Source: a virus
Direction: 5' to 3' (one strand)
Virus record (IMG/VR): IMGVR_UViG_3300048029_000284
Span: 1 to 24,689 of that record
DNA length: 24,689 nucleotides
Of the stretch, positions 14,764-23,693 are shown in pieces (position 1 is the first letter of the stretch; each line of letters opens with the position of its first letter). Below the pieces are notes generated by a model, which saw only the letters and a list, made by a program, of their open reading frames with translations, did no database searches and was not told where the DNA came from. A program made the translations under genes and the position numbers.

Positions 14764-16650
14764 ATGGCTTCTTTAGACGACCTAGTTAAAGCATCGCGTA
14801 GTAAACGCGTTCAAGTTGCGGATCTACCGGACGCTCCCAAGCTTCAGCCTACGATTAGAAGCGGCGGTCAGTACACGGTAGCTGTACAGCAGGCAGGTCG
14901 TAATAAGCTGATGGATTTAGCGGATGCTTTATCTAAGGTTAATCCCATTCTTCAACAATACGGAGCCATCCAAAAAGCAGAACGCGAATATCAACGCGAA
15001 CAAGGCGAATTGTTTGCGATGGAATCTCCCGAGAAAGCGATGGAAACGCTCGATGCACAGCGCGATAAAACAAAGCAAGAACTTCGTAAGTTACGCGAAC
15101 AAGGCGTTATTGACGAGCGTTCTGATCCTGAGTTCTTACTGGGTATTAGAGCGGCTAGAACAAAGGTACAAGCGAAGGAATTTAGAAACAATTTATTAAC
15201 GGACGCAGAAGCGTTACAGACAGATAACCCAACAGGATTAGCACAGGAGCGTATAGCTGAGTTTTTACAAGGTGTTGATAGTCAATATGCTAAACAGGCG
15301 GTTGCTCCGATGTTAGATGCGATTGGAAACGAATTTGTAAACACAGTTACAAGACAGCAACAAGATGCGGCTATAGCACAAGGTAAAACCGATTGGTTGA
15401 ACATGGCGGGGGGTTCGTTTAAAGCCTGGACAGCGAATGAAGCGGAGTTGAATAGTCCTGAGTTTCGTGAGTGGATTAATGATCCAGCAGGGGCGTTTAA
15501 AGGGAATCGTGAGTTTGTTCTCCAGGAAATGATTCAACCTATGCTGATGGATATGACCGAGCGTGGTAATGTCGCAGGTGCTTTGCGTAAGATTCAACAA
15601 CTCAAAGATTGGAAGATAAACGAAAAAGGAGCGAAGTTTATTACGAGTACAATGCAGGATTCATTAAACGCATTGGAACGGACGATAGTCAGTCAGGGAG
15701 CTTATTGGCAACAGCAAGCAGTCACGACTTACAACACAGTATTAGATGAAGCTACAGGTCCGTTTACTGCTGAGTTTTTACAACGACTAAACGAAGGTAA
15801 GCCAATTACCGAAAACTACTTTAAAGATTGGTCGGGGAGAGCTCGTGAGGAATTGTCGGCTAAAGGCGTGAAGCCTAACAATGTCGAAGAATATATTACA
15901 AAACAACGGGAAGAAGCTAATAAAACTTACAACCGTCAAAGACCTGATACTGTCGCCACAGATTCCGTTATATTAGGCTCTATCCGTGGTAACTTAAACT
16001 TAGGAATTGATCAACGAAGTCAGATTGATGTAGCCAGAGATAACGGGGAGTTAAGTCTTTCCGATTATAAATCTTTATTACAAGCAAACGCGGATGAAAC
16101 GGACTTCGAAGCGAATGTAATGCGTCGTCAACCTGTTAGGGATTATTCGGATATCATTGAAAACAGATTTAGCGATAAGGCGATAAAAGACGGTCTACCT
16201 ATACCTATGGTCGATAACGCGACTAATATCGTAAAGGATATAACAGGCATAACTAAGAAACAAATACCGGGTAATACTTTAATAACTTTAAAAGCAACTG
16301 CTTCACAGATATTTCGAGATGAAATGCGTAAAGAGCGTGATCGGTTAGTTCTTCAAGGCATGGGTCAACTATCGCGTCCTGAATTAGATAGACAATTAGA
16401 TGACCGTGTGGCAGTTGTTTACGAGAACATCTCACCTCAAATTGAAGAAATGGTCAGAACAAAGTTAAAAACGGCTCAATTTAATTTAGGAAGTTATTTT
16501 GATAAAGATGTTTTAGACGGGTTTGACAGAAGAGTCCCAAGTTCCGTTGAGGCTTTAAATTCAGTTCTACATCGTATAGGTTTCCAAAAAGACGATTTTC
16601 AAGGGAAGGCTGATTTTCTCAACGCTTATCGCACAAATCATATTGATTAA
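14764..16650 (+). CDS. gp15: Internal virion protein C, ejection channel protein (T7 gp15-like)
   Basis: 628 residues (T7 gp15 747). Mostly charged, helical sequence with heptad-like stretches (QQYGAIQKAEREYQREQGE near 61-79; ETLDAQRDKTKQELRKLREQ near 93-112), typical of the gp15 helical tube. No catalytic motif. Identification rests on position between gp14-like and gp16-like genes, size, and helical character. In T7, gp15 with gp16 spans the periplasm during DNA ejection. ATG 14764 lies 8 bases after the previous stop; the following gene begins 2 bases after this stop. Confidence 0.85.
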   Translation: MASLDDLVKASRSKRVQVADLPDAPKLQPTIRSGGQYTVAVQQAGRNKLMDLADALSKVNPILQQYGAIQKAEREYQREQGELFAMESPEKAMETLDAQRDKTKQELRKLREQGVIDERSDPEFLLGIRAARTKVQAKEFRNNLLTDAEALQTDNPTGLAQERIAEFLQGVDSQYAKQAVAPMLDAIGNEFVNTVTRQQQDAAIAQGKTDWLNMAGGSFKAWTANEAELNSPEFREWINDPAGAFKGNREFVLQEMIQPMLMDMTERGNVAGALRKIQQLKDWKINEKGAKFITSTMQDSLNALERTIVSQGAYWQQQAVTTYNTVLDEATGPFTAEFLQRLNEGKPITENYFKDWSGRAREELSAKGVKPNNVEEYITKQREEANKTYNRQRPDTVATDSVILGSIRGNLNLGIDQRSQIDVARDNGELSLSDYKSLLQANADETDFEANVMRRQPVRDYSDIIENRFSDKAIKDGLPIPMVDNATNIVKDITGITKKQIPGNTLITLKATASQIFRDEMRKERDRLVLQGMGQLSRPELDRQLDDRVAVVYENISPQIEEMVRTKLKTAQFNLGSYFDKDVLDGFDRRVPSSVEALNSVLHRIGFQKDDFQGKADFLNAYRTNHID

Positions 16651-16652
16651 AA

Positions 16653-19600
16653 ATGTCTAATAAAGTTTATACCGCCGAAGATTTCATGCCGCAACAGGAC
16701 TTGGTAGATGTACCGGGCACAGCACAACGTCAAGACATCTTAGATCCTGAAACGGAAGAAGCTAAAGGGTTATGGCAGGAAACTAAGGCGATTGCTATGG
16801 AGACCCTACCTGGCCTAGGTACAGGAATAGCGACGAGTCCTTGGTTGTTAGCCGGGCCTAAAGGTTGGATAGGTTATGGGTTATTGAACTTCGCTACAGG
16901 ACTAGGAACTAATACAATCGCGCAGAAAATGCGTAACCCCGAAAAAGACACTAGCTTTAAGGAGGCGACTTTAAACGGAATTTTTACTGCGGTCCCTGGA
17001 TTATATCCCCTTAGAACCGCTAAATTAGGTAAGAAAGGTTTGATGGGAGTTAGAGCCGCTGAAGGAGGGATTATGGCTGGCGGTGAAGAATTTGGTCGTC
17101 AGTTAATTGACATATCCGAAGGTGAGAGGGAAGCTTTAAGTCCGTTTGAGATTGGCTTTAGCACTGTCATTGGATCAGGTTTAGGAGCAGGTATGGGGCG
17201 TTATGAGCACGGGATGTTTAATCGTGCAGGAGTATCTATGCAACAAGCTCAAAAGATACAGACGCAGATGGAGGCTCATGTAGCGGATCGTATTAATACG
17301 ATTGATGGTCTACTTAAAAAGAACCCGGAATTAGCCGACGGCGAAATGGGTAGAGCTTTACAAAAGGAACGTGAAACTTTAGCCGAACAACTCACCGAAG
17401 TATCGCGTACGGATCGCAAATATTTAGAAGGTCTGCGAGATAGAGCTCAAGCGAAAAAGGAAGAACAAGAAAAGCAATGGGCAGAGATTGTTAAAGAATT
17501 TCAAGAAGAAAAGCCCGAAGGGTTTGAAACAGTTCTTAGACCTAAAGGCGAAGTCCCAACAACAGCGAAGCCTAAACCTAAGCCTGAACCTGAAGTTGAA
17601 GCCGAAGTTACACCTCCATCCAAGTTAACAAAAGAACAAAAGCTCCAAGCTCTTGAGCGAATGAAGATGAGCGACGAGGATTTACTGAACTACCTCGAAG
17701 GTAAGACCGATTTACTACCGATTAATGTCGGGGCTTTTACCGACCAGCAAGATGTACAACGTTCTATGGCTGCGGTTTTAGAACAAGTTAAAGAAGGGTT
17801 TAAAAAGCGTGGACCTAAAACTGATCGTGAATCATTAATAAAAAGATCAGCGGAACTTCGTAAGCAACTGAATCCCGATATTGACCCGCTTAAATATACC
17901 AAGGAAATAGCTAAAAAATCTGAAGACATGATCTTCGAAAGCGTCGTGGCGGATTCCATGACCCTAAACGCTTTTAAACAATTCAATAAGAAACTAAGCG
18001 GAGATTTAGATTTTAACGACCCAGCGGTTATTAACGACATAATGGCAGACTTTGACCGCCTCGGCGAGTTCGCTGAAGCTTCAGGATCTATCGGCAGTAA
18101 CGCTGGTAAACTATTACAAAGTAGAAAAGTGTCGAGAGACCAACTAGCGGCTGTGGTAAGTCAAATGGAAAAGGATGCTATTACCGCCGAACAAAAGCTA
18201 ACTAAAAAACTTGTTAAATACTCGAAGGACCTTTCTCCTGAAGAACTGCAAAAGCAATTACAAGATTTAGGCGGTTTAAAAGCGTTGCGTGGTTTAACAA
18301 CAGAACTCCGTGTGTTACGGGATACAGGAAAATTAGGTCGTATGCTTGAGCTAAGACGGCGTGGTGTAGCGGGTAAAGTCGCAGCCATGACTACGGAAGT
18401 TTTGTACAGTAACATTCTTAGTGGTCCAGTTACGCAAGCTGCCGCGTTTACAGGTAATACTTTTATGGGGATATATTCGCTGTCCAACCAAGCTTTAGGC
18501 GCGTTAGTAGGCGGGGATTTAAAGACTTCTAAACACGCAGTAATGACGGCACGAAACCTTTTACACGCGTTACCGGATGCGTGGGAAGCCGCTAAGGTCG
18601 CCGCTAAAAACTCCAAAGGACAAATGGCTCTTGATTCTCATTTTGAGAAAGTGGGTGGTAAAGCCTTTTCTATGGAAGAGACGGGTTTGAGCGGAGCTAT
18701 TGGTGAGGGTGTGGAGAATCTTGGTGAGCTCATGGCGTACGGGCCTAAAGGTTTAGTATTTCAGGACGAGTTTTATCGTCACTTATTTGCTAAGTCTCAA
18801 GTAAAATCTTTATTGTCTCAGGAGTACAAAGATCTTGTAGCTAAAGGCGAAGCCCCTGTCGAGGGGATGACTGATTATATTGAAGGTAAGATGTCCCGTT
18901 ATTTTGTAGATGGTAAACGCTACAAGACTCAAAACGACGTTCAGATGGAAGCTGTAAGACACGCTCAAGAGCAAGGACTTGACGGCGATGAGGCGGTTGA
19001 TTTCATTAAGAATTACACGAAAGAAAATTGGAATACTAAACTTTCGAGTGAAATGGAATACTTAAGACAGTTTGGTGATCGTATTACATTTCAATCGGAT
19101 CTTAAAAAAGGTTATGGGCCGTTTGAATCGTTAGGAGTAGGCGTTCAAGAACTAAGGACTGAAGGCGGTGCTACAGGTTTCATGGCTCAATATCTTGTTC
19201 CGTTCATCAAAACTCCTGTTAATATCTTCAAAGAGTTCGGAGGTACTACAAGTCAATTCGCTGAACTTCCCGGTATTGGTCGATTGTGGGCGCGATCGCG
19301 CGAGGAGTTAATGAGCGATAATCCTATGATTAAAGCTAATGCCCGTGGTCGTCAAATTGTTGGGGCAGGACTTTGGGCGAGCGCTCTTTATTTAGCTGAC
19401 CAACAAATTATTACTAATAGCGGTCCTCGAGATTATAAAGAACTAGAAAATAAGAAAGCTACAGGATGGATGCCTAACGCGATTAACACATCCGCCCTTA
19501 GTCGCTATTGGGAAACAGGCGATAGTGGAGGAGAGCAATTAGGTGATAACTATATCAGTCTTCAACGAGCTGATCCTGCTGCGACTATAACAGCTTTGTC

Positions 19601-20468
19601 TGGCGATTTAATGCGGGCCAGGGAAGATAATGATTTTTCAGATGACGAGCTTACTTACTTAATGCAGACGACCGCGTTTGCTTTGAGTAGAGCGGTAGGA
19701 CAAAAGAGTTATCTAGAGACTGTTGGAGGATTTTTAGATGCGTTGGTTAGTGGTCGTGTAGCCGCTGAAGACGACTATGGATCTGCTGTACTCGAAGACG
19801 TCACGCGTCGTGCAGTGCCTTTTGGTTCCGCTCTTAACACTCTAGGGCGAACCGATGATCCATATATACGCGAAGTAAACGGTCCGCTAGAAACTCTTTT
19901 AAATCGTTTACCTGGCTTTGTGCAAACACTTGATCCAGCTCGTGATGCATTTGGTCAACGGAAGCCTTCATACGGCGGAGGTTTAATGCGTAGAGAAGTA
20001 AACGCTATCAATCCTTTTACGATGTCTAAATCGCGTGGTGATCGTTCCGTTGAAGCTATCTTGAAATACAGAAGTGGCTATGCTTTTCCCGATCCTAAAA
20101 GAACTATACCCGGTTTGGATCTACGGGATATAAAGGTAGAAGGTTCCAATCAGTCTTTATACGATAGATGGAAACAGATATATTCAGAAAGCGATGTTAA
20201 ACAAGCGGTTATAGAAGCTTATGATAATCCTGACTTATCAAAGATTACAGTTCCGCGAGCTGGTAATAGTTTGCCTGAAGTGCAAAAAGAAGCTATAAGC
20301 AAAGTTTTTGAGGCATATAGAAATGCAGCTTTCGGTCAATTGTTAGAAGAGTATCCTATGTTACAGAAACAATACGAATATAATGTCGAACTACAAACGC
20401 TTCAATTCGAAGGTAAGGAGCTTCCGAAGGAAACCGTCGCACCTGAATTACAGGAGTTAGTAAAGTAA
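16653..20468 (+). CDS. gp16: Internal virion protein D, large ejection protein (T7 gp16-like), no visible transglycosylase
   Basis: 1271 residues (T7 gp16 1318), the largest gene, in the gp16 position. N-terminal Gly-rich hydrophobic region (about 50-90, with PGLGTGIATSPWLLAG and GYGLLNFATGLG) and further Gly-rich segments to 180. Charged coiled-coil region (195-300), a PKPKPEPE linker near 306-313, helical core, and another hydrophobic stretch near 897-920 (VGAGLWASALYLADQQ). T7 gp16 has an N-terminal lytic transglycosylase; no such motif is seen here, so the protein may only form the inner-membrane channel. In T7, gp16 pulls in the first kilobase of DNA. Confidence 0.85.
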   Translation: MSNKVYTAEDFMPQQDLVDVPGTAQRQDILDPETEEAKGLWQETKAIAMETLPGLGTGIATSPWLLAGPKGWIGYGLLNFATGLGTNTIAQKMRNPEKDTSFKEATLNGIFTAVPGLYPLRTAKLGKKGLMGVRAAEGGIMAGGEEFGRQLIDISEGEREALSPFEIGFSTVIGSGLGAGMGRYEHGMFNRAGVSMQQAQKIQTQMEAHVADRINTIDGLLKKNPELADGEMGRALQKERETLAEQLTEVSRTDRKYLEGLRDRAQAKKEEQEKQWAEIVKEFQEEKPEGFETVLRPKGEVPTTAKPKPKPEPEVEAEVTPPSKLTKEQKLQALERMKMSDEDLLNYLEGKTDLLPINVGAFTDQQDVQRSMAAVLEQVKEGFKKRGPKTDRESLIKRSAELRKQLNPDIDPLKYTKEIAKKSEDMIFESVVADSMTLNAFKQFNKKLSGDLDFNDPAVINDIMADFDRLGEFAEASGSIGSNAGKLLQSRKVSRDQLAAVVSQMEKDAITAEQKLTKKLVKYSKDLSPEELQKQLQDLGGLKALRGLTTELRVLRDTGKLGRMLELRRRGVAGKVAAMTTEVLYSNILSGPVTQAAAFTGNTFMGIYSLSNQALGALVGGDLKTSKHAVMTARNLLHALPDAWEAAKVAAKNSKGQMALDSHFEKVGGKAFSMEETGLSGAIGEGVENLGELMAYGPKGLVFQDEFYRHLFAKSQVKSLLSQEYKDLVAKGEAPVEGMTDYIEGKMSRYFVDGKRYKTQNDVQMEAVRHAQEQGLDGDEAVDFIKNYTKENWNTKLSSEMEYLRQFGDRITFQSDLKKGYGPFESLGVGVQELRTEGGATGFMAQYLVPFIKTPVNIFKEFGGTTSQFAELPGIGRLWARSREELMSDNPMIKANARGRQIVGAGLWASALYLADQQIITNSGPRDYKELENKKATGWMPNAINTSALSRYWETGDSGGEQLGDNYISLQRADPAATITALSGDLMRAREDNDFSDDELTYLMQTTAFALSRAVGQKSYLETVGGFLDALVSGRVAAEDDYGSAVLEDVTRRAVPFGSALNTLGRTDDPYIREVNGPLETLLNRLPGFVQTLDPARDAFGQRKPSYGGGLMRREVNAINPFTMSKSRGDRSVEAILKYRSGYAFPDPKRTIPGLDLRDIKVEGSNQSLYDRWKQIYSESDVKQAVIEAYDNPDLSKITVPRAGNSLPEVQKEAISKVFEAYRNAAFGQLLEEYPMLQKQYEYNVELQTLQFEGKELPKETVAPELQELVK

Positions 20469-20471
20469 ACC

Positions 20472-20506
20472 TTGAAACAATCGCAATTAAAAAGTAATAA
20501 TATAAC
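20472..20506 (+). promoter_or_regulatory. Weak sigma-70-like promoter candidate before the fibre gene
   Basis: TTGAAA (20472-20477), a 17-base spacer, then TAATAA (20495-20500), followed closely by TATAAC. It lies in the 47-base gap before the fibre gene. AT-rich gaps give such matches by chance, and a T7-like phage would use its own polymerase here. Confidence 0.18.
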
Positions 20507-20515
20507 ACAGAAATC

Positions 20516-21481
20516 ATGCCGAACACATACGTAGAATATACTTCCGCTATATCGGATCAAGTTGAGAATGGTTTTGAATTTTCTTTTCCATACTTAAACG
20601 ACCTGGATGGTACACCTTTAATTGATGTTTATGTCAACGGCACTCAAATATTGTCGAGTCAGTTTTCAATTAGCGCTTCTAAAATCGTTATAACTTCGGG
20701 TGTGGTCGCCGTTGGAAACGTCGTTAAAATTACCCGCAATAGTACGACGGCTTCGCCGTTGGTTGATTTCGTTAATGGTTCTGTTCTTACGGAGGAAGCC
20801 CTTGATGACGCTTATCTTCATAACTATTATCTATCCCAAGAAGCTGCGGAAGGTTCAGCTGGTGAACAACTTACTAAGAAAGGTACGGATCATTACGACG
20901 CTGACGGTGCTAAGATAACAGACCTAGGCGATCCAACGGACGCACAAGACGCTGTTACAAAAAGCTACGTTGATACTCAAGACTTTGCAGACCGTGCTTA
21001 TATCGACGGTTTAGGACTCGACCATTTTGACGGTAGTAACTTGTCAGCTAATGTTGATATGAATGGCAATCGTATTACTGAAATGGCAGACCCATTAGGT
21101 GTACGGGATGTTGTTAATAAACAATACGTCACTGGAGTAGCTGATCAGTTAACACTAGGTACTGGTGCTCCTCCGGGCTTTTCTACTTTTACACAAACAG
21201 GGTCTGATACAGACTTTGAGTTAACTTTCACACCTAACCACAGCGACTCTCAATCTTACTTGGTAACAGTAAACGGAGCAGTACAATCACCCAACGACTA
21301 TACGATAGTAGGAGGTTTAAATGTACTACGCTTTGACTCAGCTCCAGCAGCTAGTGCGTCTATTGTTATTATTGAAAGAGGATACAGATACGCTTATTCA
21401 TATATGGCAAACACTTTAGACTATGGCTCTGTAGCTGTAGCAGGAGCAGACGACTACGTCGATTACGGAGCAATACTATAA
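20516..21481 (+). CDS. gp17: Tail fibre / adaptor protein (T7 gp17 N-terminal type)
   Basis: 321 residues (T7 gp17 553). Residues 1-115 match the T7 fibre N-terminal tail-binding domain: a beta domain with IDVYVNGTQI, ITRNSTTASPLVDFVNGSVLTEEALD, then LSQEAAEG. Two fibre repeats follow (about 128-153 and 182-206: ITDLGDPTDAQDAVTKSYVD and ITEMADPLGVRDVVNKQYV). A second beta domain (about 224-288, VTVNGAVQSPNDYTI, IVIIERG) resembles the first. There is no large C-terminal receptor-binding domain, so the protein probably anchors other proteins, likely the spike encoded next. ATG 20516 follows a 47-base AT-rich gap. Confidence 0.88.
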   Translation: MPNTYVEYTSAISDQVENGFEFSFPYLNDLDGTPLIDVYVNGTQILSSQFSISASKIVITSGVVAVGNVVKITRNSTTASPLVDFVNGSVLTEEALDDAYLHNYYLSQEAAEGSAGEQLTKKGTDHYDADGAKITDLGDPTDAQDAVTKSYVDTQDFADRAYIDGLGLDHFDGSNLSANVDMNGNRITEMADPLGVRDVVNKQYVTGVADQLTLGTGAPPGFSTFTQTGSDTDFELTFTPNHSDSQSYLVTVNGAVQSPNDYTIVGGLNVLRFDSAPAASASIVIIERGYRYAYSYMANTLDYGSVAVAGADDYVDYGAIL

Positions 21482-21493
21482 AACTTAATAACT

Positions 21494-23095
21494 ATGAGTA
21501 ACATACAAGTACAATTACGAAGAGGAACAACAGCTCAACATGGCAGCTTTACAGGAGCACAAGGTGAACTGACAGTAGACACCGATAAGAACGCATTAGT
21601 GCTACATGACGGGGCGACTCAAGGCGGGATACAAGTAGCTAGAGACGAGGTTATAGCGACGGGTTCAACGACGGCTAGAAGTCTTGATGATAGGTTTGCT
21701 GACGCTGTGAATGTGTTGGACTATGGGGTAAAGAATGATGGTACAGATCACACTACAGGAGACGATAACGCTACTCGGATTCAAAGTATTATAGATACCA
21801 AAAAATCTGTTTACTTCCCTAAAGGTGAATATAAAATATCTACTGCCTTAAATTTAGATAGTGTTACAATTTATGGTGAGGGTATGGATAGTACCATAAT
21901 AAAACCATACGATTGTAAGGCTTTAATAATTGATGGTACAGGACTTGTGGGGGGTTATGCGAATTATGTTACTGTTCGAGACTTGACGATTGAATGCGAC
22001 AATATTACTAATGCACAAACTGAAGCTGTATTAATTAAAGATTCTTACAGGATAAACTTTGAAAGAGTTAAAATATGGCAAATACCGATTGGATCGGGTG
22101 TTGATGTAGGTGTGAGACTATCGGGAAAATGTTTATCTAATTGTTTTAATAACTTGTCGATAGTCGGTAATGGATCGGGCGGCAGTTTTACGAACTCTTG
22201 TTTATACCTAAACACATCTTCCGACGGACAATCAAAACCTACATTTTTTAACTTAGACGCAGAAAACGCAACGACGGCTGTTTATATTGATTCTGACACT
22301 TCTACTGATGTTTACAATATATACGTAGAACGAACTAATAAAGGTGTTTATATAAAATCAAGTCCTACAAGTGCGTACCCTGTGGATGTTAATTTTATGG
22401 GCGGTACTATGATTATACCCTACGAGGGTAGTAGTGGTTTTAGTTTTGAAGGCACTTTTAGTAACGAAGAATCATACAAAATAAGCAATATACAGTTTGG
22501 TTCCTCTGATAAATTAACTAGAAATTTAGCTTTTGTAGAAAATGTTTCGTTTGTTTGGAATAATAAATCTAAAATCTCTTTAACAAATATAAATTGGGAT
22601 TGGATTAAGTATAGTAGAGTTCTTGAACACGCTATAGCTTTTTATCCCGATCACCCCACAGCTACAAAAGAATTACAAAATTATAAAAGTATTATACGAA
22701 AAACAGATGTACCCGATCTTACTGCTACTGATATATTTAAATTAGACGGCCTAAATGCCGGAGGTGCGGGGCAAGGTGCGTCAGGAGTTTTTGTAACGGT
22801 CAAAGCCTTTTTAGATTTTAATGGTTATGGAAAGGCATTAGAGCAAAGTGTTTTCGTGGTTCAAGACAGAAGCGACCAAAACGCTTTTATTTGCGATAAA
22901 CAGGTATTAGCAAGTACGGTTCACAATGATGTATCTTCTAATTTTTCGGTAACATCACTTGAAGTGTCCGCTATAGAAGATACAGATAACATCAGATTTC
23001 AAGTAACTGTAGATTTCAACACAGCCGTTTTAACAACTGTTAATCCTGTTTTTGAAGTTGAAGTAATAGGCGAATGCGATTTCACAAAACTTTAA
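21494..23095 (+). CDS. Tail spike with beta-helix (pectate-lyase-like) domain
   Basis: 533 residues. Residues 1-50 form a small RRGT domain (QLRRGTTAQHG, GELTVDTDKNALVLHDG), like the Mtd/hyaluronidase N-terminal domain of phage fibres. Then RSLDDRFADAVNVLDYGVKNDG (62-83), the classic entry into a pectate-lyase-3 beta-helix, with YFPKGEYKI and VTIYGEGMDSTII. The repeated short beta strands to about 390 agree with a right-handed beta-helix. C-terminal domain (about 410-533) ends GECDFTKL. Role: receptor binding, possibly polysaccharide depolymerisation; no catalytic residues can be assigned. The centre is strikingly AT-rich (29 G+C of 120 at 22501-22620 by hand count), unlike the replication genes, which suggests recent transfer. 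Confidence 0.85.
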   Translation: MSNIQVQLRRGTTAQHGSFTGAQGELTVDTDKNALVLHDGATQGGIQVARDEVIATGSTTARSLDDRFADAVNVLDYGVKNDGTDHTTGDDNATRIQSIIDTKKSVYFPKGEYKISTALNLDSVTIYGEGMDSTIIKPYDCKALIIDGTGLVGGYANYVTVRDLTIECDNITNAQTEAVLIKDSYRINFERVKIWQIPIGSGVDVGVRLSGKCLSNCFNNLSIVGNGSGGSFTNSCLYLNTSSDGQSKPTFFNLDAENATTAVYIDSDTSTDVYNIYVERTNKGVYIKSSPTSAYPVDVNFMGGTMIIPYEGSSGFSFEGTFSNEESYKISNIQFGSSDKLTRNLAFVENVSFVWNNKSKISLTNINWDWIKYSRVLEHAIAFYPDHPTATKELQNYKSIIRKTDVPDLTATDIFKLDGLNAGGAGQGASGVFVTVKAFLDFNGYGKALEQSVFVVQDRSDQNAFICDKQVLASTVHNDVSSNFSVTSLEVSAIEDTDNIRFQVTVDFNTAVLTTVNPVFEVEVIGECDFTKL

Positions 23096-23109
23096 AATTA
23101 TAAAAACAT

Positions 23110-23129
23110 ACGAGTAACGTACAAGTAGG
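23110..23129 (+). repeat. Degenerate copy of the tail spike gene start
   Basis: The 17 bases at 23110-23126 match 21494-21510, the start of the spike gene, at 15 positions (16 of 20 over 23110-23129). The codons read T-S-N-V-Q-V versus M-S-N-I-Q-V, with ATG changed to ACG. The copy reads in frame into the ORF at 23131. It suggests that a fibre-type gene once began here and was shortened or exchanged by recombination between similar starts. Confidence 0.6.
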
Positions 23130-23130
23130 A

Positions 23131-23298
23131 ATGAATGGTCTTGTAAAAAATATTTTAGATGATCCTGAAAACCCTGATAGCGAAATCACTAAATCTGTGA
23201 AATATTCTGTACTTTACATGAAAGCTATTAAAGCACTACAAGAAGCTATGGATAGAATAGAAGTTCTTGAAGCTAAAGTAGAAACCTTGCAATCATAA
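23131..23298 (+). CDS. Coiled-coil stub, possible remnant of a fibre C-terminal chaperone domain
   Basis: 55 residues from ATG 23131, too short to be obvious. The C-terminal part, KYSVLYMKAIKALQEAMD (24-41) then RIEVLEAKVETLQ (42-54), is a heptad coiled coil and looks like the last helix of S74-type intramolecular chaperones found at fibre ends (recalled, not searched). An in-frame upstream extension to ACG 23110 copies the spike gene start. The AGGA before ATG is too close to be a good ribosome site, so translation is uncertain; a true start may be at the altered ATG. The stop overlaps the next ATG (TAATG). It could be a functional trimerisation peptide or a decaying remnant. Confidence 0.55.
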   Translation: MNGLVKNILDDPENPDSEITKSVKYSVLYMKAIKALQEAMDRIEVLEAKVETLQS

Positions 23299-23549
23299 TG
23301 ACCGAATCACTCTCCCACTTCTTAGATACCGCTCTCGGTGTTATACTTGCCGTTATCGGGTGGATGATAAAGAAACTGTCAGATAGATTAGAGAACGACG
23401 AGAAACGACTGACTAGGATAGAGGTGGAGTTAGCAGCACAAAGTGAAAGAGACACTGCTGTTGAGAATCGTATGGGTGGACTTGAAACAAATATTAAAGA
23501 GATAAACACTAAGCTTGATCGTATGATGGAGCTGCTAATGAAAAGATAG
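23298..23549 (+). CDS. Membrane-anchored coiled-coil protein (holin or inner-membrane spanin candidate)
   Basis: 83 residues. One TM helix near the N-terminus (about 10-25, TALGVILAVIGWMI) followed by K25 and K26, then a continuous charged coiled coil to the end (RLENDEKRLTRIEVELAAQ and KEINTKLDRMMELLMKR). This topology, a short cytoplasmic N-terminus with one TM and a long helix, fits an i-spanin-like or XhlA/holin-associated protein. T7 places its holin (17.5) and Rz (18.5) after the fibre, which matches this location. Starts on the stop of the stub (TAATG at 23296-23300). Function is inferred; no endolysin is in the window. Confidence 0.65.
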   Translation: MTESLSHFLDTALGVILAVIGWMIKKLSDRLENDEKRLTRIEVELAAQSERDTAVENRMGGLETNIKEINTKLDRMMELLMKR

Positions 23550-23551
23550 AT

Positions 23552-23680
23552 ATGCCAAAAGGATTATACGCAAACATAAACAGAAGAAAGAAACTCGGTA
23601 TTAGCCGTAGTAAGAAGAAGTCAACGATTAGCCCTAAAGCTTACAGTAACATGAAGCGTGGGTTCCCGAAGAAGAAGTAA
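23552..23680 (+). CDS. Small basic phage protein (MPKGLYAN type)
   Basis: 42 residues, starting 2 bases after the previous stop. MPKGLYANINRRKK then a Lys/Arg/Ser-rich tail with SRSKKKST and RGFPKKK. About a third of residues are Lys or Arg. The MPKGLYANI opening is one I recall from small proteins of marine phages, unsearched. DNA or RNA binding is plausible from charge alone. Function unknown. Confidence 0.65.
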   Translation: MPKGLYANINRRKKLGISRSKKKSTISPKAYSNMKRGFPKKK

Positions 23681-23693
23681 GGTGGGTGTATCG

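Noticed and set aside
18161-18616. Minus-strand open frame of 151 codons opposite the gp16-like gene
   Set aside because: It lies wholly opposite a strongly supported virion gene, with no recognisable domain and no gap or promoter for it. All long minus-strand frames here (for example 6540-7016 and 17690-18040) are of this kind.
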